Made by a program: the position numbers and the translations under genes. This document shows, one piece after another, positions 17,382-27,543 of a DNA stretch of 64,000 nucleotides (the first letter of the stretch is position 1; the number at the start of each line of letters is the position of its first letter). The DNA comes from a gamma proteobacterium symbiont of Ctena orbiculata (GTDB lineage: Bacteria; Pseudomonadota; Gammaproteobacteria; Chromatiales; Chromatiaceae). The DNA lies in NCBI GenBank assembly GCA_003058495.1, contig QBVC01000028.1:1-64000 (forward strand). The letters are read 5' to 3'. The notes under the pieces were generated by a model that had not been told where the DNA came from, searched no databases, and saw only the letters and a list, made by a program, of their open reading frames with translations.

Positions 17382-18461
17382 ATGGGAGCCATTATGCCTT
17401 TGGTTGCACACACTGAACTGCCTACCTTCAATCGCCTGCGCCAGGAGGGGCAGAATGTCCTGTCTCCCGAACGGGCGACGCACCAGCACATACGTGAGCT
17501 GCATATCGGTCTGCTGAACATGATGCCCGATTCCGCCATCGAGGCCACCGAGCGCCAGTTCTTCCGCCTGGTGGGGGAGGCCAATCCCATTGCGCAGTTC
17601 TTTCTCCACCCGTTCACCCTGGAGGCGCTGCCACGGGGAGAGAAGGCCAAGGCGCATATCGATGCCTATTACGAGACCTTTGACCAGATCAAGCGGGACG
17701 GGCTGGATGCACTGATCATTACCGGCGCCAATGTGACGCACCCCGATCTCGCCCAAGAGGCGTTCTGGAAGCCGCTGACCGAAGTGGTCGACTGGGCCTA
17801 TGACAGCGTGACCTCCGTGCTCTGCTCCTGCCTGGCGACCCACGCCGTGGTGCAATCCCACCATGGCCAGAAACGCACCCACATGGGGGATAAGCTCTGG
17901 GGTGTCTACAGCCATCGGGTCATCGACCCGAAACACCCGCTGGTGAATGATGTGAACACCCGTTTCGATGTTCCTCACTCACGCTTCAACCAGATTACAA
18001 GCGGTCAGTTCCAGCAGGCGGACCTCAAGGTCCTGGTGGAGAGCGCAGAGGCGGGGGTCCATTTGGCGGTCAGCGAGGATGGGCTCAGGGTGGTCTATTT
18101 CCAGGGTCATCCCGAGTATGACACCATCAGTCTTCTCAAGGAGTACAAGCGCGAGGTCACACTCTATTTCTACGGTCAACGGCTAGACTATCCTCCGTTT
18201 CCGGAGAACTACTTCTCCCTGCGCGACCAGGCAATATTCAATGAGTATCGCGAGCGTCTCGAACTGGCCAAGTCAAACCAGGAGACGATGCCCGAGTTTC
18301 CCGAAGACCTGGTGATCGATACCCTGGACAACACCTGGCATGACACCGCGGAAGCGGTGATCGGCAACTGGATCGGCCTGGTCTACCAGATCACCCACCA
18401 TGTCCGCAACATCCCCTTTATGGAGGGCGTGGATCCCGGTAATCCGCTCGGTCTGGACTAG
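17382..18461 (+). CDS. metA: Homoserine O-succinyltransferase/acyltransferase MetA
   Basis: The enzyme acylates homoserine, the first committed step of methionine synthesis. The glutamine-amidotransferase-like fold shows LHIGLLNMMPDSAIEATERQ, GLDALIITGANV, the nucleophile region LCSCLATHAVVQ, and VYFQGHPEYDTISLL with the catalytic His. It is about 40-50 residues longer than E. coli MetA, mainly at the C-terminus. The frame opens at an ATG directly after the upstream stop, but ATG at 17394 has TGGGAG at proper spacing and is the likelier start. Acyl-donor choice (succinyl versus acetyl) cannot be told from sequence alone. Confidence 0.92.
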   Translation: MGAIMPLVAHTELPTFNRLRQEGQNVLSPERATHQHIRELHIGLLNMMPDSAIEATERQFFRLVGEANPIAQFFLHPFTLEALPRGEKAKAHIDAYYETFDQIKRDGLDALIITGANVTHPDLAQEAFWKPLTEVVDWAYDSVTSVLCSCLATHAVVQSHHGQKRTHMGDKLWGVYSHRVIDPKHPLVNDVNTRFDVPHSRFNQITSGQFQQADLKVLVESAEAGVHLAVSEDGLRVVYFQGHPEYDTISLLKEYKREVTLYFYGQRLDYPPFPENYFSLRDQAIFNEYRERLELAKSNQETMPEFPEDLVIDTLDNTWHDTAEAVIGNWIGLVYQITHHVRNIPFMEGVDPGNPLGLD

Positions 18462-18464
18462 CGC

Positions 18465-20102
18465 TCAGGCGAACAGATCGATATAGCTCGAGTCGAAATC
18501 GGCTCCGGTCTGAAAATTCACCAGGTTCGGGAAGAGTGACCGCATCAGGGAGTCATCGACACCGAACCAGCGGGCGATCGCGGCGTTGACCTGGTCCTGG
18601 GCGATAGTGGGAATATAGCGCCCCTTGTCGCCCTGGTCGTCGGCGCCACCGAGCCGCAGGTCGGGCGGGGTGCCGAACACTCTTCCCCCATCCAGGCTGC
18701 CGGCCGAGCGATCACCGACACCCCCCATCACGAGCTGGTTGGAGGCCCAGGCGTGATCGGTGCCGTCCCCATTATTGGTCAGGGTGCGGCCGAAGTCCGA
18801 CATGGTGAATGTGGTGACCTGTTTGGCGTAGCCAAGCTCTTCCATCGCCCTTTGAAATTTCCACAGGGCAAGGCTTAATTCCCGCAATAGCAGGGGATGA
18901 TCCTCCGCCTGGCTGGCATGGGTGTCAAAACCGCCCAGTTGAACCAGGAAAATCTGCCTGTTGTAACCAGGCCCCAGGGCTCCCGAGGCACCCATATGGA
19001 TCATCTTCGCCGCCGATGCGAGCTGATCGATCAATACCCCGTTGATATTTTTTGCAAAGCCCAGTTGTTGAGAGGAGGGAATGGAGAACAGCTCCCGGCC
19101 ATAGGAATCGGAGGTGGCGAAGTCGATCCGGGTTGCGCGCCAACTGCTTTCCAGATAATCGAAAGTCGATGTGGATCTCTGTAACAGTCGATTGTAGAGC
19201 GCCTTGAAATAGTCGCCCGTGGTCGGCGTGTTCGCGGCGTTGAAATCGAGTCGGCCGGTGCTGCCCTGCACACCGGCCAGGGCATGAAACAGTCCGCGCC
19301 GGTCGTCCCTGATGCTACTGACACCGGCTCTCAGGTGATTGATGATGGGCGGAGCGTCGGTCTGCAATACCAGGGGAGAACTGTTTCGGCCTACCAGCAT
19401 GAGATCGCTCTTGAGATAGGATAGGTTGAGTCCGACGGGATTCCCGCCATTGATATCGTTCCAGGCATCCGCGATGCGTCCCGCCCAGCCGATCTGGCCA
19501 AGGTCATTCGCCCGTCCGGTCTGCAGTTCCCGTTGCTGGTGATTGTGCGCGAACAGGAAGTGCGGCAGTTCAGCGCTATCGGCAGTGATGTCTGCGCGGC
19601 TTACCGGTTCCACCAGGGTGCCGGTGTTCGCCACCACGCTTACCCGGTCATCATGAATCAATTGGGCCAGCTCCGGCATGACGCCGTTCACCGCGAGGTC
19701 GATCCCTTTGCCGGTCAACGGATAGAGCCCGCGTGTATAGGCGGTGCCATGATGCTGACTTACGTTATAGGGATTGGCGCCGCCCGATCCGAGGTTGCCC
19801 CGATTCAAGCTGGTATTGTTTCTTGTCACCGTGGAGAGACCGAGGTCCCTATCGGCAACCGCCAGGCTTCCTCTGACGGAGGCATAGTCCCGGTAGCTTC
19901 TGCCCGGGCTGCTGCCATAGGGAATCAACATATTGAATGTGTCGTTGCCGCCATAGAGGAAGATGCAGACCAAAGCCTTGTAGTCTGAAAAGGAGGGTGC
20001 GGCTGCCCTACAAGGCCTGGTGAATGGGAGCTGGCCCAGGGGGGATATCAGGCTCAGCCCCCCCATCAGCGTGCTGCGTTTAAGAAAATCCCTGCGATTC
20101 AT
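18465..20102 (-). CDS. DUF1501 family secreted protein (Tat signal)
   Basis: A 545-residue protein starting with a twin-arginine leader, MNRRDFLKRSTLMGGLSL, so it is exported folded. The body matches DUF1501, a family related to alkaline-phosphatase/sulfatase folds: LVCIFLYGGNDTFNMLIPY, HFLFAHNHQQRELQTGR, FLVQLGGFDTHASQ, TFTMSDFGRTLTNNGDGTDHAW. It sits downstream of the DUF1800 gene with a 34-base gap; the two families are commonly paired. Function is not established. It converges with metA, with three bases between stops. Confidence 0.88.
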   Translation of the reverse strand: MNRRDFLKRSTLMGGLSLISPLGQLPFTRPCRAAAPSFSDYKALVCIFLYGGNDTFNMLIPYGSSPGRSYRDYASVRGSLAVADRDLGLSTVTRNNTSLNRGNLGSGGANPYNVSQHHGTAYTRGLYPLTGKGIDLAVNGVMPELAQLIHDDRVSVVANTGTLVEPVSRADITADSAELPHFLFAHNHQQRELQTGRANDLGQIGWAGRIADAWNDINGGNPVGLNLSYLKSDLMLVGRNSSPLVLQTDAPPIINHLRAGVSSIRDDRRGLFHALAGVQGSTGRLDFNAANTPTTGDYFKALYNRLLQRSTSTFDYLESSWRATRIDFATSDSYGRELFSIPSSQQLGFAKNINGVLIDQLASAAKMIHMGASGALGPGYNRQIFLVQLGGFDTHASQAEDHPLLLRELSLALWKFQRAMEELGYAKQVTTFTMSDFGRTLTNNGDGTDHAWASNQLVMGGVGDRSAGSLDGGRVFGTPPDLRLGGADDQGDKGRYIPTIAQDQVNAAIARWFGVDDSLMRSLFPNLVNFQTGADFDSSYIDLFA

Positions 20103-20136
20103 TGCGATATCCTGATCGGTTGCTTCGGGTTTCCGG

Positions 20137-22965
20137 TTATTTCTGAATCATGTAGCTGCTGGAGGTGACGATCATGGTGATGGCATCACGAATCAGAGCG
20201 TGCGCTTCGGCGAGTGGACTGCCCTGGTTGGCGCCACTGCCTAGCAGCAGATAGTGTTTGAGTGCGGACCTGTACTCGGATGACATCTGTCCCCCCAGCA
20301 GCAGCAGGTCGAGGTGGTCGAGCAGGGCGTCAATGGCATTCGCCTTGGGTGTATCACCTTCGCTGTCCACGGAGCTGTCATCGATCGATGCGAAGTCCCT
20401 GTTGCGGTCACCCTCGAGCGCCTGTTCGAAAATGGCGAGCTCCGTGTCAAAGTTGGCCAGCAATATCTTTTCAGAACTGCTGTCGAACGAGGCGCCGAAC
20501 CCCGCCAGGGTATCTCCATTCAAATGGGTGACACGGTTTTTTTCAAAGCTGTTGAGGGTGGTGAAGATCAGGTTGTTGTATTCGATCAACATCTGTTCCG
20601 TCTGTATCTGCAGCTCCGGGGCCACCAGGTCATGACTGATAAAACGGTTGTCTCTCGGTATGTGGTTGGGGCTGTAGAAGTTGAACACGGAGGGTGAACG
20701 GAGTGGCCCTTGTCCCAATCGGTTTTGCGGCGCCCTGAACCAGTAGACGCCGTTCATCGCCACCCCGCCTTGACTGTTCCATCCGGCTAAAGGCGTTGTG
20801 TGGACCGCTCGAAGCAGATGGGTAAATGCAAGCAGGGGCTCCTTTGCCTTGCCATAGGAGGGATCGATCAGATAGCGATCGTCTCTTGCTTCCGGATCGA
20901 CAAGGATGGCGCGCACCACCGCCTTCAGGTCACCCTTTACACCGTTCCCATTGTCATTGAAAACCCGTGCAACCCGCGCCAGGTAGGCGGAGGATGGATT
21001 GGAGGTGACGAGACGCTGGATCAGGTGCCTGCTGACATAGGGGGCGAGGTTCGGGTGGTCGAACAGGACATCCAGTGCGCTGTCGAGTCCGCTCCGATCG
21101 CTCCCGGAATTGAGGGCAAACCTCCGCCCCAGTACGGTGACATAACCATCGCCGCCGCTGGCCGATTCGTCTTCGTGATGCTGTGGATGAAACACCATCG
21201 GTCGTGTGTAGTCGCCATCCCTCATGACCAGCCTGCCGAATCTGCTGTTGGTTGCCAGGTCCCACCCTGTCATCACCTTGGCCAGCTCTTCAATATCGTG
21301 TTGGGTATAGGTCGGAATCAGTCTGCTGCCGGGATCGGGATAGCTGTTGCTGTCACCGTCCCGGTTTGGGCTGCCATCCAGGTTCAATTCATAGAGACCG
21401 ATGGAGAACAGCTGAATCACTTCGCGGGCGAAATTCTCATCGGGTCTCGCGCCTGTCGAGGGGTCGGTCTTGCGGTTGCCCTGGTGCGAGAGGTAGACGC
21501 CCATGGCGGGACTGCGGGCAATCTCACCAAGCAACGCCCGGTAGTTGCCGAAGGCGTGCCGGGCCAAGAGATCGTAGTAGGCGGCGAGGGCCTCGCCACG
21601 GGATGCCATAACCGGCACGCTGTCCGATGTAACCAGCAACTGGCTCAGTGCATAGGCGACCCGCTGCCGCAGTTGATCGCTGCCGACCTCGCTGTTGGGA
21701 TTCGAGCGCTTGCCCAGGGCGTTCTCCCACCAGGCGGCCATCTGGTAGTCCAGGGTTGAACGGTCCGCGGTCGATCGATTGAATACACCGCCGGTGAACC
21801 AGTTGTTGGCGGGCTCCGCCCTGACGGCGATATCCCGGGTGCGCTGCAGGTGGCTCAGCCAACCATCGTTGGCGCTGGTGTAGGCGGACCTCATGGCGAG
21901 CTGACTATCGATCCAACCGGTCACACCCAGCTGCTTTACCCTGTCGATCTCATCCAGGGTGGGTCCGAAAGTGGCTTGCAGCAGCAGGCGATGGGCCGCG
22001 GTGTCGGTCACGGGGCGCGGTTCCGTCACGGTGATGGTAAATCGGTTCTCAATACTCGATTCCCCGTCATCGACGCTGATCACTACCGGGTACGAATTTC
22101 CCAGATCAGCCCAGGTGGGCTGTCCGGAGAGGCTGCGGGTGGCGGCGGAGAAATCCAGCCAATAGGGAAGTTGGGAGACCGAGTAGCTCAAAATGTCGCC
22201 ATCGGGATCCTCCGCTTCAACGGTCAACTCATAGAGCGTATCGACCGGCAGCTCGATATCGCTGCCCTGGTGGATGAATGCGGGGGGCTGGTTGTCCGCT
22301 CTGATCGTGATGGAGACATTCGCGGCAGCAGAAAGGTTGCTGCCGTCACTGACGGTATAGCTGAAACCGTCACTGCTGGTGTTCGAACCGTCATGACGAT
22401 AGGTGACCTCCCCGTTGGGTTCCAATGTCACATCGCCGTGCTGCGGATTGCCCAGGCTGTCAATGCTGAGGGGGGCATTCTCCGGGTCGGAATCGTTGCC
22501 AAGCAGGTCGATGCTGACCCTGCCGCCCGGTGCGACCCTGGCCCGGTCATCCACCGCGACCGGTGGCTGGTTGGTGGAGGCTGTCGTGCCATCCTCAGCG
22601 TAGTGGGGAGGAATCAGAATCGTGAGCGCTACCTGGGCGGGTGCCGAGTAGGTGGCGCCATCATAGGTGAGGTAGGTAAAACTGTCTGATCCGGCGGTTG
22701 AGCCGTCGTGTTGATAGACCACCAGGCCATCATCCCGCACGGTCAGGGTTCCGTGGGATGGGGGTGTGTCAATCAGGATGACAAGCGGATCATGATCTTG
22801 ATCCCGGTCGTTCCGTAAGAGATCGATTGTCGTGCTGTTGCCCTGATCCAGTATGATGCGATCGTCGGTCGCGACCGGTGCGTTGTTATCGTCATTCAGA
22901 CATCCGGTGAGCGCCAGGGACAACAGGATGGGGAGTAGTTGTTTCAGAGAGTTCGACACTTCCAT
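20137..22965 (-). CDS. DUF1800 lipoprotein with cadherin/Ig-like repeats
   Basis: The likely start at 22965 gives 942 residues, opening with MEVSNSLKQLLPILLSLALTGC, a lipoprotein signal with lipobox LTGC. The frame extends 36 codons further upstream without a matching signal. Two cadherin/VCBS-like repeats follow (NNAPVATDDRIILD and NQPPVAVDDRARVAPGG), then a putative-Ig repeat (DNQPPAFIHQG). The C-terminal two thirds is DUF1800 (AHRLLLQATFGPTLDEIDRV, RPDENFAREVIQLFSIGLYEL). The protein is probably surface-anchored. It pairs with the downstream DUF1501 gene in one operon; biochemical role unknown. Confidence 0.87.
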   Translation of the reverse strand: MEVSNSLKQLLPILLSLALTGCLNDDNNAPVATDDRIILDQGNSTTIDLLRNDRDQDHDPLVILIDTPPSHGTLTVRDDGLVVYQHDGSTAGSDSFTYLTYDGATYSAPAQVALTILIPPHYAEDGTTASTNQPPVAVDDRARVAPGGRVSIDLLGNDSDPENAPLSIDSLGNPQHGDVTLEPNGEVTYRHDGSNTSSDGFSYTVSDGSNLSAAANVSITIRADNQPPAFIHQGSDIELPVDTLYELTVEAEDPDGDILSYSVSQLPYWLDFSAATRSLSGQPTWADLGNSYPVVISVDDGESSIENRFTITVTEPRPVTDTAAHRLLLQATFGPTLDEIDRVKQLGVTGWIDSQLAMRSAYTSANDGWLSHLQRTRDIAVRAEPANNWFTGGVFNRSTADRSTLDYQMAAWWENALGKRSNPNSEVGSDQLRQRVAYALSQLLVTSDSVPVMASRGEALAAYYDLLARHAFGNYRALLGEIARSPAMGVYLSHQGNRKTDPSTGARPDENFAREVIQLFSIGLYELNLDGSPNRDGDSNSYPDPGSRLIPTYTQHDIEELAKVMTGWDLATNSRFGRLVMRDGDYTRPMVFHPQHHEDESASGGDGYVTVLGRRFALNSGSDRSGLDSALDVLFDHPNLAPYVSRHLIQRLVTSNPSSAYLARVARVFNDNGNGVKGDLKAVVRAILVDPEARDDRYLIDPSYGKAKEPLLAFTHLLRAVHTTPLAGWNSQGGVAMNGVYWFRAPQNRLGQGPLRSPSVFNFYSPNHIPRDNRFISHDLVAPELQIQTEQMLIEYNNLIFTTLNSFEKNRVTHLNGDTLAGFGASFDSSSEKILLANFDTELAIFEQALEGDRNRDFASIDDSSVDSEGDTPKANAIDALLDHLDLLLLGGQMSSEYRSALKHYLLLGSGANQGSPLAEAHALIRDAITMIVTSSSYMIQK

Positions 22966-23332
22966 TTCTCGCTGCTCGGTAGACTGTGCAGTGGCTGCAG
23001 TGACAGCCGGGAATCGTGCTGTTGGTTTGGTTAGCGCCAAGAATAGGATGTTGTAGTTCAGCAAGTTGAGCAATGCTTCATGTTTTTATCCATTGCTCAG
23101 GGCGAATCTTGAGGGCTACCTGGTGTCAGCCGGATGACAGAAAAAATATTACACTGTTTGTTAACATCGACCGGGAGCCTGATCACCGCGCCTCGTCTCG
23201 CCTGGTTCCATGACCCTGGATTCGGCGAGGGCTGATCGGGTTGTGCATAAAAAGGCTGGAGCAGAACGGAATGGGGAATCCGATTCCCGGGGATGCCTGG
23301 AGCGTCAAGGTCGTAAGGCCGGATTATGGAGA
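22966..23332. other. Intergenic region upstream of DUF1800 gene
   Basis: About 370 bases between the DUF1800 start and tRNA-Asp. It should hold the promoter for the DUF1800/DUF1501 pair. I recognise no further gene or repeat. Confidence 0.4.
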
Positions 23333-23409
23333 TGGCGGAGCGGACGGGACTCGAACCCGCGACCCCCGGCGTGACAGGCCGGTATTCTAACCAACTGAAC
23401 TACCGCTCC
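23333..23409 (-). tRNA. tRNA-Asp (GTC)
   Basis: The reverse strand gives a full cloverleaf. The acceptor stem is GGAGCGG (23403-23409) paired with CCGCTCC (23337-23343). The D-arm includes AGTTCAGTTGGTTAGAA, the anticodon loop CCTGTCACG has anticodon GTC, and the T-arm includes GGTTCGAACCC. Discriminator G and an encoded CCA lie at the 3' end. It closely resembles E. coli tRNA-Asp. Confidence 0.97.
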
Positions 23410-23448
23410 TTGTGAGAGCGCGATAGTTTAAGGTTTTTCACGCCCAGG

Positions 23449-24255
23449 TCAACTAAAACCTTGCAACCAGGATAGCCAGGTTTCAAACAGCCTTCGGTTC
23501 GCCCCGGCCACCGCCATCTGTGGTAACAGACCAGGTTCTGAGCGGGCATTCCCAGCGGTTTTTGGGTCGAGCAGACTGAAATGGCCTCCGGCTTCGCTGA
23601 AAATCAGCGTTCCGGCGGCATAATCCCATAGCCTGGCGCCGCCATGCAGATAGAGTTGCAGGCGCCCCGCCGCCAGCCAGCACCAGTCCAGCGCCACGCT
23701 TCCTATACTGCGTTGGGAACGGTAGGGCGGAGCCGATGCAAGTTGGCAGGCCAGCGTCGGGGGGAGGCGCTTGTAATCGACCATCGCGACACACTCCTGC
23801 AGCCGATCGAGCCTGTTGTCGAGGTTCAAGGGGGTCTGATTCAACCAGGCCCCCGAACCCCGCCGGGCGTGAAAGAGTTCGTCCCTGATCGGATCGTAGA
23901 CGAGGCCCAGCTCGACCCGCCCGTTGCTCATATAGGCAAGGGAGACGGCAAAAAAAGGCATGCCGGCTACGAAGTTGGCGGTGCCGTCCAGGGGGTCGAG
24001 ACACCAGTAACCCTGTGTATCGTCATTCAGGATCGCCAGCTGCTGATCGGCCGGCATCTCCTCGCCCAGCAGGGGAATCTCCGGGTAGTGATGATTGAGT
24101 CGGCCGAGGATGCGCTGCTGCATCGCCAGGTCGGCCTGGGTGACAAGGGTTCCATCCGCCTTGATGCGGCTGTCGCTGCGCCGGAATCGGGGTATCAGTT
24201 CAGCCCGCGCGCTCTCGACCAGCAGATCACGGAGTAGATCGGTGTCAATTCTCAT
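23449..24255 (-). CDS. Inositol-monophosphatase family phosphatase
   Basis: A 268-residue Mg-dependent phosphatase. Metal-binding motifs are all present: LLGEEMP (Glu-Glu), CLDPLDGTANFVAGMPFF, and RLWDYAAGTLIFSEAGG. Family members dephosphorylate inositol phosphate, histidinol phosphate or adenosine 3',5'-bisphosphate; the substrate here cannot be fixed from sequence. SuhB, HisN and CysQ are all possible, and the short helical N-terminus does not decide. It is divergently transcribed from the next gene and follows tRNA-Asp. Confidence 0.85.
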   Translation of the reverse strand: MRIDTDLLRDLLVESARAELIPRFRRSDSRIKADGTLVTQADLAMQQRILGRLNHHYPEIPLLGEEMPADQQLAILNDDTQGYWCLDPLDGTANFVAGMPFFAVSLAYMSNGRVELGLVYDPIRDELFHARRGSGAWLNQTPLNLDNRLDRLQECVAMVDYKRLPPTLACQLASAPPYRSQRSIGSVALDWCWLAAGRLQLYLHGGARLWDYAAGTLIFSEAGGHFSLLDPKTAGNARSEPGLLPQMAVAGANRRLFETWLSWLQGFS

Positions 24256-24363
24256 CGCTTCAGTTCACTGTTGTATCGGCTTTGCGTAATATCAACGCTG
24301 GCCGCGGTTGAACATGTCATAGTTGTATCTGCAGGTTAGCGGGTCTCCGGGAGAGAGCATACA

Positions 24364-24897
24364 ATGATTTTCGATGTCGATGAGTCGATTCGCAAGCGCG
24401 CCAAGACACCTCACGAGCTGTCGATGGTAAATCTGGTGGCTTGTCACCTGATTGCGGCTCCCGCCTCCATCGTGCTCGATATCGGCTTCATGGGCTTTTT
24501 GATTCCGTTGCTGCTCTCACTCTCCGTGATTGCGTTTATCTGGTATCGGTCCGAGGTGGAAACATCGACTGAAGCCTGGTTCGTGGCCGCTCATTGGCGG
24601 CTCTCAGCCAATCGTACCCGCATCTTATTGGTCGGGTACGCCATCAGTGCGGTAATCCTGGGAATGGCCATGCTGGCCACCAGCGGCAGCTCGAAGGGGG
24701 AGATCATGATGGTGGCCATCACCCGGGTTGCGGTGGTCCCGACCCTGATTACCGTGATGATCTGCTTTGTACTGGAGTCCGGCTCCATCTACCAGGCCGG
24801 ACGGGGCGATGTACCCGAATCCATCGTCAAGCGGATGCCGCCTCCGGACAATCTGCCGGTCCTGCAACAGGCGGCAGGTCAGAATCCGGCTAACTGA
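24364..24897 (+). CDS. Conserved inner-membrane protein, unknown function
   Basis: 177 residues with about four hydrophobic helices (near residues 22-40, 42-62, 94-112, 118-140) and charged ends. No known motif was recognised. The N-terminus (DVDESIRKRAKTPHELSMVN) is cytoplasmic-looking and the C-terminus is proline-rich. Codon use is like that of its neighbours. A 50-base gap separates its stop from the convergent GGDEF-EAL gene. Confidence 0.65.
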   Translation: MIFDVDESIRKRAKTPHELSMVNLVACHLIAAPASIVLDIGFMGFLIPLLLSLSVIAFIWYRSEVETSTEAWFVAAHWRLSANRTRILLVGYAISAVILGMAMLATSGSSKGEIMMVAITRVAVVPTLITVMICFVLESGSIYQAGRGDVPESIVKRMPPPDNLPVLQQAAGQNPAN

Positions 24898-24946
24898 TAG
24901 GCCCGCAATCGCACCTGACTGATCGCTTGACTGACAGGGATTGCTC

Positions 24947-27301
24947 TCAGTGGAGCCGTTTCGCGCACTCATCCGCTGTCATCGGCCTGCCGTAGCGGTA
25001 TCCCTGGGCCATGCGGTAATCGGAAAGAATCAGATAGGTCTCCTGCTCCGCGGTCTCGACTCCCTCGGCAACCACTTCAATATCAAGCCGCTGACCCAGA
25101 TCCTGCACGGTTTGGATGATCGCCTGGTTAGCCGAGTCGGTGGGAAGGTTTTGCAGGAAGATTTTGTCCAGCTTCAATCTGTCGATGGGCAGCTGTTTCA
25201 ATCTTGCCAGGGAGGAGTGTTCGATTCCGAAATCATCGATGGCGATGGCGACACCGAGATCCTTCAGACGATGCAGCACATTGGCCGCGAGTTCGACTTG
25301 ACCGCTAAACAGACTCTCCGTGATCTCAATCGTCAGCCACTCGCCTGAGCATCTGGTGGACTCGAGGGTCGCTTTGGTCGTTTCGACAAAATTCTTGTGC
25401 AACAACTCAGCGGCGGAAACGTTTACCGCCAGCGGCGGAGGATTCAATCCCATGCTGCGCCATGCCTGGATCTGCTTGCAGGCACTCCGCACCACCCACT
25501 GGCCGATCGGGTATACCAGGCCCACGTCTTCCGCCAAATCGAGAAAATGGATCGGCGAAACCAGTTCCCGCCCCTCGCGATTCCAACGCAGCAGGGCCTC
25601 CAGGCCGATCAACTTCTTGGTGTGCAGCTCGTACTGAGGTTGGAACAGCAGAATGAAGTCATCCTCCTCGACGGCGCTCTGCAGGGCGGCAATCATGTTC
25701 AGGCGCTCTTGAACCAGGACGGTCATGCTGGGATCGTACAACTGATAGCTGTTTTGCGATTCCCGTTTCGCACGGTACATGGCGGTATCGGCACATTGCA
25801 GCAGCAACTTGCCTCGTTTACCGTCATTGGGGAACAGGCTGATCCCGATACTGAGAGACGGGTGGAGCCTCTTACCCTGAATGATCACCATCTGGCGCAC
25901 CGAGTCGATGATATGATCAGCCACCGAGGTGGCGTCGTCGGGTCGTCTGATATCCTCAAGTAATATTACGAATTCATCCCCGCTCAGGCGGGAGACCACG
26001 TCACCCCTGCGCACCGCTTTCAGCAGCCGCTTGGCGACGATTTCGAGCAGGGTGTCACCCGCGTCATGACCGAGGCTGTCGTTGACCTCCTTGAAACGAT
26101 CAAGGTCGAGAAACAGCAGCGCGAGCATGGAGTGGTTTCTCGCCGCCCTGGATACCGCTTGATCCAGCAGCCGGTTGAACATGAACCGGTTGGGCAAATG
26201 TGTCAGGGTGTCTCTTTCGGCAAGTTGTTGCAGCTGATGTTTGTTGCTCTGCAGTTCATCCAGCAGCTCCAGGTATTCGGTGATATCCCGGTAGGTGACG
26301 ATCACCCCCGTGTTGTTGTCGCTGCCGTCGGAGAGCGGGCTTGCCTGGAGCTCCATGCGCAGGTTCTTGCCTTCAGCCTGGGGTATTTTATGGATGGTCT
26401 TTAACGGCCTGTTATTGACTATAACCTCTCTGATCAGCGATATGGGGGGGAGGATATGCCTCTGGAACTCCTCATCGTCCATGCCATGATTGGATAGGGC
26501 GAGCTTGCGCGCGGCCTGATTTTGCAAGACCAACTCCCTGTCTGTCGTATAGGCATAGAGCGGATCGGCAACACCGTCGATAATGGATTGCAGATTGGAC
26601 TCGTTGTTGCGCAGTTTGCGCAGAAAGGTTTCGATCGATAGCCAGGCAAAAAGCACGATCAATGTCGCTATTGCACCCGACCACCAGAGTTTTTCCCGGA
26701 TATCATCCTTCAGATCGGAAAGAAAATCCCGATTTGCATGGATCCGGGCAATGCCAAGCGGAAGGCCTGTCCCTTCATTCACCAATGTAACTTCGGATAC
26801 GATGCAGTTGACGCATTTCAATTGCCCCCTGGAGTGCTCATACAGTTTGCTCGAGCCTCTTTCAATGGCTTTGTTGAGCCTTATCTCTACCCGCTGCACC
26901 AGGGGCGTCAGGGTGGCTGGATCGCGCAACGTCAGAATCGAATCCATCGCCTTCTCCACTTCACTTAGGGAAGGTTGGGATTCGCCGCTCAAGGATTTCG
27001 ACAAGATGCCGGCCTGGGCCTGGGCAAGCACATTGGTATGGGCATTTGCATGGGCGGTCAGTCTTGGCTCCAGGCTGTATTGCCAATAGGCCGCAATAAG
27101 CAGGATTATGAGAATAGCCAAGGTGATGAAGACGAACGCAAGCATATGGCTATGGGCCAGCATATCCAGACTGACTCTAAAGCGCTTGCTGCTGTTCATG
27201 GCGGAAAAAAGGCTAGGCTGAGACTGCGTTGCCATCTCCGAGGCGGGGAGATGGGGCGGGATACCGGACATCGGCAACGGACCGGCACCGGCGACGGCCA
27301 T
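24947..27301 (-). CDS. Membrane GGDEF-EAL c-di-GMP enzyme with PAS domain
   Basis: A 784-residue bifunctional-architecture protein. A transmembrane helix near residue 50-72 is followed by a periplasmic segment of about 130 residues and a second helix (WSGAIATLIVLFAWLSIETFL). A PAS domain comes next, then GGDEF with SGDEF in the active loop (about residues 440-444), which is a tolerated variant, then EAL with intact EALLRW (near 568) and the loop DDFGIEHSSLARLKQLP. Phosphodiesterase activity is likely; cyclase activity is less certain. Several in-frame starts exist (27301, a later ATG for MATQSQ, and MNSSKRF at 27199); none has a strong ribosome-binding site. Confidence 0.87.
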   Translation of the reverse strand: MAVAGAGPLPMSGIPPHLPASEMATQSQPSLFSAMNSSKRFRVSLDMLAHSHMLAFVFITLAILIILLIAAYWQYSLEPRLTAHANAHTNVLAQAQAGILSKSLSGESQPSLSEVEKAMDSILTLRDPATLTPLVQRVEIRLNKAIERGSSKLYEHSRGQLKCVNCIVSEVTLVNEGTGLPLGIARIHANRDFLSDLKDDIREKLWWSGAIATLIVLFAWLSIETFLRKLRNNESNLQSIIDGVADPLYAYTTDRELVLQNQAARKLALSNHGMDDEEFQRHILPPISLIREVIVNNRPLKTIHKIPQAEGKNLRMELQASPLSDGSDNNTGVIVTYRDITEYLELLDELQSNKHQLQQLAERDTLTHLPNRFMFNRLLDQAVSRAARNHSMLALLFLDLDRFKEVNDSLGHDAGDTLLEIVAKRLLKAVRRGDVVSRLSGDEFVILLEDIRRPDDATSVADHIIDSVRQMVIIQGKRLHPSLSIGISLFPNDGKRGKLLLQCADTAMYRAKRESQNSYQLYDPSMTVLVQERLNMIAALQSAVEEDDFILLFQPQYELHTKKLIGLEALLRWNREGRELVSPIHFLDLAEDVGLVYPIGQWVVRSACKQIQAWRSMGLNPPPLAVNVSAAELLHKNFVETTKATLESTRCSGEWLTIEITESLFSGQVELAANVLHRLKDLGVAIAIDDFGIEHSSLARLKQLPIDRLKLDKIFLQNLPTDSANQAIIQTVQDLGQRLDIEVVAEGVETAEQETYLILSDYRMAQGYRYGRPMTADECAKRLH

Positions 27302-27543
27302 ATCGCCATGAACGCATCAACGGCTGATATGCGTAATAACGGGACATTGAGGGCATATTTCCATGTGGCACAAATCAATTCCACCTGTATAGATTCTCCT
27401 ATGTCTGCGGATTTTTTACAAATCAATGAGTTTTATGGGATTTTTGATCATATTCGCACTTTGAACATGGCCTCTGTCCCTGCGGATTCCCCGATGGGAA
27501 GCCGGTTCGCCAGGGCGCTGAAAATCCTTCCCCGCGAGCCGGA

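Noticed and set aside
20800-21759. 319-codon plus-strand frame opposite the DUF1800 gene
   Set aside because: It lies fully inside a well-supported lipoprotein gene on the other strand and has no domain.
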